DNA from: an uncultured Spirochaetales bacterium
GTDB lineage: Bacteria > Spirochaetota > Spirochaetia > Sphaerochaetales > Sphaerochaetaceae
Direction: 5' to 3'
Length of the DNA stretch: 64,000 nt
Assembly: GCA_949282255.1 (NCBI GenBank)
Contig: CASDPA010000001.1
Coordinates: 62,001 to 126,000, forward strand
Shown: one piece after another, positions 58,159 to 64,000 of the stretch
How positions within the stretch are numbered: position 1 is the stretch's first letter
Layout: every line of letters begins with the position of its first letter
The notes under the pieces: generated by a model
The model's database searches: none
What the model was told of the DNA's origin: nothing
The model's input: the letters and a program-made list of their open reading frames with translations, nothing else
Program-made: the position numbers and the translations under genes

Positions 58159-58973
58159 CTGCGTATGATCTCCCTGACAAGGGTCTGGAAAGTATGCTTG
58201 ACCCTTTCTCCCGTCTCAAGAACCTCTTCATGGTTCAAGCTCTGGGCAAGGATGCCGGCTGCCATGTTTGTAAGGCAACTGATTCCTATCGTCCTCATCT
58301 TCATATGCGATGCGGCAATGGCCTCCGGGACGGTCGACATTCCGACTGCATCGGCTCCGGCAATACGTGCAAACCGCACCTCTGCCGGTGTTTCAAACGA
58401 CGGCCCGGCAAACAGCATGTACACTCCTTCCCTAACATCGATATTCTTATCTTTTGCACATTCCTTCGCCAAAGCGATAAGATCCTTATCATATGCCGAG
58501 CACATATCAAAGAACCGGGGACCAAGCTCATCGATATTTGCTCCCCTGTTGGGACTGTCCGCGATCAGCTTGATATGGTCGTTTATTATCATAAGATCTC
58601 CAGGCTTCCAATCCTTATTGACACACCCTGCGGCATTCGTAAGGAACAAATTGTTTATTCCCATAAGCTTGAAAGTCCTGATAGGATACACAACCTGCTC
58701 CATGCTCCAGCCCTCGTAATAATGGAAGCGGCCCTGCATGCAAATCACGTTTTTTCCTTCAAGCTGTCCTATCACAAGCCGACCCTTATGCCCGGGCACG
58801 GTTGAAACCGGGAAATACGGTATATCATGATAATCGATGATGACCGGATCCTTAAGCTGATCAGCCATATCTCCTAACCCGGAACCCAAAACAAGCGCGA
58901 TGTCGATTTTCATTCCGCCTATCTTATTTAATATATAAGCGGCGCTTTCCTGTAAATTATCAAGCATTTTCAT
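58152..58973 (-). CDS. Purine nucleoside phosphorylase (trimeric type)
   Basis: 273 aa. Cleaves inosine and guanosine with phosphate. Trimeric-type PNP motifs: VLGSGLGD, TVPGHKGRLVIG, MQGRFHYYEGW, NAAGCVNKDWKPGDLMIINDHI and DAVGMSTVPEAIAA (Met of the base site). ATG 58973 follows GAGG; a second ATG two codons later is possible. First gene of the operon with cupin, SDR, phosphoesterase and ParB-like genes. It would take substrates brought in by the neighbouring nucleoside ABC transporter and inosine from adenosine deaminase. Confidence 0.93.
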   Translation of the reverse strand: MKMLDNLQESAAYILNKIGGMKIDIALVLGSGLGDMADQLKDPVIIDYHDIPYFPVSTVPGHKGRLVIGQLEGKNVICMQGRFHYYEGWSMEQVVYPIRTFKLMGINNLFLTNAAGCVNKDWKPGDLMIINDHIKLIADSPNRGANIDELGPRFFDMCSAYDKDLIALAKECAKDKNIDVREGVYMLFAGPSFETPAEVRFARIAGADAVGMSTVPEAIAASHMKMRTIGISCLTNMAAGILAQSLNHEEVLETGERVKHTFQTLVREIIRRW

Positions 58974-59056
58974 AAGTCATACCTCGTAACTATTGTCGAC
59001 AGTTTCCTGCCTCTTTTGATTTTACACAAAAAAACATCATCAGGCCACAGAATATG

Positions 59057-59086
59057 AAAAAAGCGGGAGCACCGCGATGTTCCCGC
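59057..59086 (-). terminator. Terminator of the nucleoside ABC transporter operon
   Basis: Minus strand GCGGGA / TCCCGC stem with inner partial pairs, then six T. Confidence 0.8.
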
Positions 59087-59094
59087 CAAAATTT

Positions 59095-60048
59095 CTAAAA
59101 AGGCTCACCGGAGGCAAGTGGTGCGGCACTTTTTTTACTTGAGAATACAAGCGCCACAAGAGTTGCCACATATGGGAATAATCCAAGATATCCGATTGGA
59201 ATCCCTTGGAACACCGGAATGACGCGTCCCATGTTCGCAATAGTCATGCACAGCCCGAAAAAGAACGTGGATCCAAGTATTCCCAGAGGTTTCCACTGTC
59301 CAAAGATCAATGCGGCGATCGCTAAGAACCCAAGGCCATTTATACCGCTGGTTGAATTATACTCTCCAGCATATGTTGCAAGTATACAGGCTCCACCTAG
59401 GCCGGAAAGCAAACCGGAAAGGATAACTCCGATATACCTCATTTTATGAACATTTATTCCCGCAGAGGCAACAGCCGAAGGGTGCTCGCCACAGGCCCTC
59501 AGCCTAAGTCCGAAGCTTGTCTTATAGAGCATGAAATAAGATACGCCCCAGATTATAAGGCAGATCCATGTAGTCCAATAGGTATTGGAAAAGAACAAAG
59601 GACCGATCACAGGGATATGCGACAACACGGGAACACTCTTTCTTACAATGCCTCTCAAAACGGTCACATTTCCGCTTCCCGTTATTGTTTGGGCCAGAAA
59701 AAGCGTCAAGGCTGTTGCCAACATATTGATCGCTGTTCCGGATATGACCTGGTTGCTCTTGAGATTGATTGCGGCAAAAGCATGCAGGATGGACAACAAC
59801 CCACCAGCAAGCATTGCAGCTATAATGCCACAGACTATCGCAAGATTATATGGCACTGCTCCCGAGGACTGAAGCAGATATGTGACAGTCGCCGAGGCGA
59901 AACATCCGGTAAGCATCAGCCCCTCTATACAAAGGTTCGTCACACCGCTGCGTTCCGAAAAAAGACCTCCAAGGGCCCCCATCAGAAGGGGCATGGTATA
60001 TGCAATCGATGCAGGAATGATACTTGTTATAACCGACCAGACTCCCAT
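59095..60048 (-). CDS. Nucleoside ABC transporter permease (second subunit)
   Basis: 317 aa, about nine membrane helices. Branched-chain amino acid/ribose-like permease superfamily. Segment MGALGGLFSERSGVTNLCIEGLMLTGCF (near 23) is the marker of the BmpA/PnrA-associated permeases. ATG 60048 overlaps the stop of the first permease by one base (TAATG) and has AGGTGAG upstream. Last gene of the operon. Confidence 0.9.
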   Translation of the reverse strand: MGVWSVITSIIPASIAYTMPLLMGALGGLFSERSGVTNLCIEGLMLTGCFASATVTYLLQSSGAVPYNLAIVCGIIAAMLAGGLLSILHAFAAINLKSNQVISGTAINMLATALTLFLAQTITGSGNVTVLRGIVRKSVPVLSHIPVIGPLFFSNTYWTTWICLIIWGVSYFMLYKTSFGLRLRACGEHPSAVASAGINVHKMRYIGVILSGLLSGLGGACILATYAGEYNSTSGINGLGFLAIAALIFGQWKPLGILGSTFFFGLCMTIANMGRVIPVFQGIPIGYLGLFPYVATLVALVFSSKKSAAPLASGEPF

Positions 60049-61280
60049 TATCTCACCTCCTTGTCTTTCTTTTTCCTTTCCTTTAGCATAGCTGATCCTT
60101 CTTTCAAAAGCACTTTCCTTTCCTCGGGAGAAATAGAAGAAAGGTCCTCTCCTTTCCTTCCTTTGCTCTCCAAGCTCAACATGAGAGCCTCCTCCTTCTT
60201 TTCAAAGTTCTTCTTGAAAAGACCGTTCCAGAAATTAGCTATGATCACATTGGTCGCCGTGAAGTAAATTATCGTTGCAATGATGGTGTCAGCGATCTCT
60301 GTCGGAATTCCTGTTGCAGCAAGAGAGCCCCTGCCCATCTTCAGGATACCGAAGAACACAGCAGAGAAGAACACACCAATTGGAGAACAATTTCCCAAAA
60401 GAGCCACAGCGATACCATCAAAGCCCTCGTTAGGCATCTTGCCCATCTCCATTATGTTTGAATACCCACAGTAGTAGGTCAATCCGGCAAGACCGGCAAG
60501 CGCGCCTGCAACAGCCATGGAAATCATTATCGAACGGTTTACCTTTATGCCGGCATACTCTGCACAAAACCTATTTGATCCTACGGCTTTCAGCCTAAAC
60601 CCAAGAGTGGTCTTCTCCAATATGAACCAAATTACGAAGCAGGCGATTATTGCGATAATAAAACCGTAATTAAGGGTTGAGAATTTCGTCAGTCCAGTAA
60701 TCCAATCCGCTCTCAAGGTATGCACCGTCTCTATAGGCTTTGATTTGACAACTATGGTGGGATCAACAATAAAACGCTGAATCCAGTCATACACAAGCCA
60801 ATATGCAGTCCAGTTCAGCATGATTGTCGATACAACCTCATGCACATTGAATTTAGCCTTGAGAAATCCTGATATGAATCCCCAAAAGGCTCCGGCACAA
60901 GCAGAAGAGACCACCACGATGAGCAGATACAACACTCTTGGCATTTCAAGAGGGAGATAATAGGCAAGAATGCTTCCGGTGATACCGCCCATCAGCATCT
61001 GCCCGGATGCTCCGATATTGAAAAGTCCGGTCTTGAAAGCAAAAGCAACCGACAAACCGATCAGAATGAGCTGTGTGGACATTCCAAGGGTATTACCTAT
61101 CCTTCTTACATTGGACAAAGCTCCAAAAAGAATCTTATCAAACCCTGTGATAGGATTTTTCCCTATCAGGCAGATCAACAACGCCCCGGCCAGGACACCA
61201 AGCACAACCGCAGACAGGCTGACAAGGAACGGAGAGGCCTTTCTCGCCTCAAGAGGCTTATTTATAACTTTACTTTTCAC
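60048..61280 (-). CDS. Nucleoside ABC transporter permease (first subunit)
   Basis: 410 aa. About eight to nine membrane helices with TGLFNIGASGQMLMGG and SPIGVFFSAVFFGILKMG signatures typical of the YufP/PnrC-type permease. Long cytoplasmic charged C-terminal tail (about residues 365-410, EKKEEALMLSLESKG...) not needed for the core fold. Starts 11 nt inside the end of the ATPase gene. Confidence 0.9.
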   Translation of the reverse strand: MKSKVINKPLEARKASPFLVSLSAVVLGVLAGALLICLIGKNPITGFDKILFGALSNVRRIGNTLGMSTQLILIGLSVAFAFKTGLFNIGASGQMLMGGITGSILAYYLPLEMPRVLYLLIVVVSSACAGAFWGFISGFLKAKFNVHEVVSTIMLNWTAYWLVYDWIQRFIVDPTIVVKSKPIETVHTLRADWITGLTKFSTLNYGFIIAIIACFVIWFILEKTTLGFRLKAVGSNRFCAEYAGIKVNRSIMISMAVAGALAGLAGLTYYCGYSNIMEMGKMPNEGFDGIAVALLGNCSPIGVFFSAVFFGILKMGRGSLAATGIPTEIADTIIATIIYFTATNVIIANFWNGLFKKNFEKKEEALMLSLESKGRKGEDLSSISPEERKVLLKEGSAMLKERKKKDKEVR

Positions 61281-62796
61281 TTGAATCCCCCTCCTTCCTG
61301 ATTCCGGCCATCATCAATCCAACCTCATGCTCATCGGTATCCTTCGTATCGACTATATCTATTAGGCGTCCGGAATTCATAACCGCTATCCTATCGGAAA
61401 GATTAAAGATTTCATCCAGTTCAAAAGAAACCAAAAGTACGGCTTTATTATTATCGCGCTCTTTCACCAACTCCTTATGAATGAATTCTATCGCACCCAC
61501 ATCCAAGCCCCTGGTTGGCTGGACTGCAATCAGAAGTTCGGGATCCGCTTCTATTTCCCTGCCTATGATAGCCTTCTGCTGATTTCCTCCAGAAAGCTTT
61601 CCAGCAAGGGAATATATACCTTCTCCACTTCTGACATCGAACTTGCCGATTATCTTGCTGCTATACTCTTCAATCTTATCTTTATTCAATATTCCTTTAG
61701 AAGAATAAGGCTTCTTGTAAAATTCCTTGATGACAAAATTGGTCGTAAGAGGAGAGGATAATATCAAGCCCCTCTTTTGCCTATCCTCCGGTATATGGCC
61801 AAGCCCCAGTTCGTTGCGCTCTTGTATGGACATTGTTGTTATATCCTGCCCACAGAATTCAATGCTGCCGCTTTCAACCTTCCGAAGTCCACTTATCGCC
61901 TCTACAAGTTCGCTCTGGCCATTGCCGTCCACACCTGCAATGCCAACAATTTCGCCCCTTCTCACAGAAAGAGAAAAATCTTTCACGCCTAGTACTTTCT
62001 TGTTATTAAGAACATTAAGGTTTTTTATCTGCAAAACGACATCTGAGGGCTTAGACTCTTCTTTCTCCACTTTAAAGTTCACAGGACGACCGACCATGAG
62101 GGCGGCCATGTCGGAAGCCGAGGTGGATTTCACATCCACAACATCTATAAGTTTTCCGCGTCTGATTATAGAACAACGTTCGGCGACCGCCTTTATCTCC
62201 TCAAGCTTATGCGTTATGAGAATGATCGATTTTCCTTCCTTTGCAAGATTACGCATGATCTGCATCAGTTCATCGATTTCCTGAGGAGTCAAAACTGCGG
62301 TGGGTTCATCAAAAATAAGGATATCCGCATCCCTGTAGAGCATCTTGAGTATTTCCACTCTCTGCTGCATGCCTACGGTTATCTCTTCGATGACCATATC
62401 CGGATCGATGGACAATCCGTAACGGTCTGATATATCTTTGATCTTTTTACTTGCTTTTTTTATATCGTATACAAAGCCGCCTTCCTTTCCTAATATGATG
62501 TTCTCGACGACCGTGAAATTATGTACAAGTTGAAAATGCTGATGCACCATACCGATACCCAGGTCGAATGCATCATTCGGGCTTGTTATATGAACCTCCT
62601 TTCCTCGGACCTTTATGATGCCTTTATCTGCATGATAAAGACCAAAAAGGATGCTCATAAGAGTACTTTTACCAGCTCCGTTCTCACCCAGCAGAGCATG
62701 GATTTCTCCCTCCTCCACCTGTAGGGTGATATCGTCATTGGCAACAATTCCAGGAAATTCCTTACGGATTCCAATCATTTCAATTACATGACTCAT
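61270..62796 (-). CDS. Nucleoside ABC transporter ATP-binding protein (two ABC domains)
   Basis: 508 aa, two ABC domains in tandem as in YufO/RbsA. N-domain: Walker A GENGAGKST, signature ITVGMQQRVEI, Walker B ILIFDEPTAVLT. C-domain: degenerate Walker A GVDGNGQSE, signature LSGGNQQKAI, and VQPTRGLDVG where the usual Walker B is weakened. Asymmetry of the two sites is normal for this family. ATG 62796 with AGGAGATG upstream; the frame extends further upstream, but the region is taken up by a hairpin and not conserved. Confidence 0.92.
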   Translation of the reverse strand: MSHVIEMIGIRKEFPGIVANDDITLQVEEGEIHALLGENGAGKSTLMSILFGLYHADKGIIKVRGKEVHITSPNDAFDLGIGMVHQHFQLVHNFTVVENIILGKEGGFVYDIKKASKKIKDISDRYGLSIDPDMVIEEITVGMQQRVEILKMLYRDADILIFDEPTAVLTPQEIDELMQIMRNLAKEGKSIILITHKLEEIKAVAERCSIIRRGKLIDVVDVKSTSASDMAALMVGRPVNFKVEKEESKPSDVVLQIKNLNVLNNKKVLGVKDFSLSVRRGEIVGIAGVDGNGQSELVEAISGLRKVESGSIEFCGQDITTMSIQERNELGLGHIPEDRQKRGLILSSPLTTNFVIKEFYKKPYSSKGILNKDKIEEYSSKIIGKFDVRSGEGIYSLAGKLSGGNQQKAIIGREIEADPELLIAVQPTRGLDVGAIEFIHKELVKERDNNKAVLLVSFELDEIFNLSDRIAVMNSGRLIDIVDTKDTDEHEVGLMMAGIRKEGDSSEK

Positions 62797-62840
62797 TACA
62801 TCTCCTAATGAGGGTGCATCACTGCACAGTAATAACAGCA

Positions 62841-62865
62841 AATGGCCGCCTGTTGGCGGCCATTT
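62841..62865 (-). terminator. Intergenic hairpin between binding-protein and ATPase genes
   Basis: Minus strand AATGGCCGCC-AACA-GGCGGCCATT (10-bp stem) followed by only weak T-rich sequence, 18 nt after the binding-protein stop. Likely partial termination or 3' stabilisation that yields excess binding protein. Confidence 0.6.
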
Positions 62866-62882
62866 CATAAGATCACATCATC

Positions 62883-64000
62883 TTATTTGATAAGGCCATC
62901 GCCAGTTGCCTGAACAACAACGGCGCCGGACCTGACAAGCTCTGCAACCTCTGCAACCTTTGCTTCAATCTCTGGGGTGAGGTTAGGATTGGAAACAGGA
63001 ATTCCTGCTCTTCCCTCTGCAACACCAAGTTCGATATGCCTTCCACCCTGGAATGTCCCATTTGCGGCGGCAACAGCCTGGTCGTATGCCACACCGGCAA
63101 CGTCCTTCATCGCACTTGTCAAGATACAGGACTCGCCATTACCCATGTCGCCAACGGAATACTGGTCAACATCAACACCGATCGCCCAGACATCCTCTCC
63201 GGAAAGCCTTCTATTCTTTGCTTCGTTGATCACTCCCACACCTGTACCACCGGCAGCTGCGAAAACCGCATCGACGCCTGAATCATACATAGCAGTGGCA
63301 AGTTGCTGGCCAAGAGCAAGATCGGCAAAAGAGCCTGAATATACAAAATTGTTAGCATTCATTGCGATGTTCGTGCCGAGATTTGCATTTGCATAGGCAA
63401 CACCCTGCTGGAATCCCCAATTGAACTTCTGTACTGCTGGAATCTCAAGACCACCAACAAATCCAACTTCTCCTTCAACAAGCTTGAGAGCTGTTGCGAC
63501 ACCAGCCAGGAATCCTGCCTCGTTCTCGCGGAAAGTGATGGCAACCGTCTTATCGCCAATACCTGTAGCAAGGGCATCGTCGATAATGATGAGCATGAGG
63601 TCGTCATACACCTGCTGGGCCTGTGTGACAGCCTCAACAAAGAGATATCCGGGACATGCGATGAAGCGGAATCCCTGGTCATAAAGGTCGGAAATCGCTG
63701 TGAAGTAATCAGTCGTGGTGGTTCCCGCCGGGCGGAGATAGGTGCATTCAAGCCCGAGCTCCTCGGCAGCACGCATGACACCTTCATACGTTCCCTGGTT
63801 GAACGAACGGTCGTCGATGGTACCGGCATCAGTGACCATGCCCACTTTCAGCTGAGGCTTCATCTCGGCCTTCGGCGCTTCAGCCTGAGCAGCCGCCGTT
63901 GCGGTTGTCGATGTTGTCGTTGTGGTTTTTGCAGACTCTTCCTTCTTAGAGCAGCCGACAAAAACAGAAAATACTACGCAGACCATCAAGATGATTGCAA
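62883..64000 (-). CDS. BMP-family (PnrA/TmpC-like) purine nucleoside-binding lipoprotein, N-terminus beyond edge
   Basis: The mature protein is complete; the start codon is past the right edge. The frame runs into the window edge with a hydrophobic signal (AIILMVCVVFSVFVGC), lipobox FVGC, then a Lys/Glu/Thr-rich linker. The binding domain has VGMVTDAGTIDDRSFNQGTYEG, the usual first motif of PnrA, and WGFQQGVAYANANLG and FAAAGGTGVGVINEA later. PnrA of Treponema pallidum binds purine nucleosides; ligand identity here is inferred. The following ATPase and permease genes complete an uptake system for nucleosides. Confidence 0.9.
   Translation of the reverse strand, partial: AIILMVCVVFSVFVGCSKKEESAKTTTTTSTTATAAAQAEAPKAEMKPQLKVGMVTDAGTIDDRSFNQGTYEGVMRAAEELGLECTYLRPAGTTTTDYFTAISDLYDQGFRFIACPGYLFVEAVTQAQQVYDDLMLIIIDDALATGIGDKTVAITFRENEAGFLAGVATALKLVEGEVGFVGGLEIPAVQKFNWGFQQGVAYANANLGTNIAMNANNFVYSGSFADLALGQQLATAMYDSGVDAVFAAAGGTGVGVINEAKNRRLSGEDVWAIGVDVDQYSVGDMGNGESCILTSAMKDVAGVAYDQAVAAANGTFQGGRHIELGVAEGRAGIPVSNPNLTPEIEAKVAEVAELVRSGAVVVQATGDGLIK

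Noticed and set aside
59446-60267. 273-codon plus-strand ORF over the ABC permease genes
   Set aside because: Cys/His/Arg-rich antisense shadow without ribosome site.
1-64000. tRNA, rRNA, CRISPR, IS or prophage features
   Set aside because: Looked for cloverleaf ends, direct-repeat arrays, transposase motifs and att-like repeats; none seen by eye.

Overview
The window looks like chromosome from a Gram-negative-type bacterium, most likely a spirochaete of the Treponema/Sphaerochaeta kind (inference). The evidence is a secreted beta-barrel-type protein with an N-terminal 'WYW..PY....YRYQ' domain, which I recall from treponemal envelope proteins. There are also several lipoproteins with relaxed lipoboxes, a PnrA/TmpC-type purine-nucleoside ABC system and a type III glutamine synthetase. 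No phage, IS element, CRISPR array, tRNA or rRNA gene was seen. Coding density is high, and several tail-to-tail gene pairs overlap or abut.

Layout. 1-11 kb: 3' end of metK, an envelope protein and membrane protein pair, an M18 aminopeptidase, a TSUP permease, glutamine synthetase III divergent from cstA, and a nif3-lspA-membrane protein-glycosidase operon. 11-20.6 kb: a Lon-like protease, rRNA/tRNA methylation genes, then an envelope-stress (Psp) island: pspA-pspC, the sigma-54 activator pspF, and a second operon pspA-pspB-like-pspC-DUF4097-DUF4097. 20.6-29.7 kb: carAB, cutC, aspS, an HI0933-type flavoprotein, an OsmC protein and one unknown. 29.7-34.8 kb: a DUF2264 protein and an aldolase/split-transketolase/DUF6062 operon. 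34.8-40.5 kb: proS, a small lipoprotein and a TAXI-type TRAP transporter behind a structured leader. 40.5-51.1 kb: ankyrin protein, adenosine deaminase, pullulanase, rhomboid protease, two tandem sigma-54-type small RNAs, rlmE, mscS, htpG, a ROK regulator and a lipoprotein. 51.4-64 kb: a phosphohexomutase, a GntR regulator with an ABC ATPase, a flavodoxin, a purine nucleoside phosphorylase operon, and the purine-nucleoside ABC transporter running off the right edge.

Regulatory highlights. (1) Four sequences match the sigma-54 -24/-12 promoter. Two drive the psp operons and carry paired GGYA-N5-TRCC boxes, one of which covers the -10 of divergent pspF. The other two drive twin small RNAs at 45.2 and 45.7 kb; each has the same 17-bp palindrome type at practically the same distance upstream, and both RNAs share a 5' block with a CCUCCUUU anti-Shine-Dalgarno sequence. 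This is the most likely undescribed system here. (2) About ten genes have a -10 hexamer placed 6-10 nt before the start codon and no ribosome-binding site, which predicts leaderless or nearly leaderless mRNAs. (3) The TRAP operon leader folds into a three-tier stem.

Functional links: purine salvage (PnrA transporter, PNP, adenosine deaminase), nitrogen (GlnN, CarAB, a glutamate-family TAXI transporter as inference), alpha-glucan and sugar use (pullulanase, phosphohexomutase, GH43-like, DUF2264), and envelope stress (Psp, MscS, rhomboid, LspA). Positions are read by eye; family assignments are from recognised motifs, without database searches.
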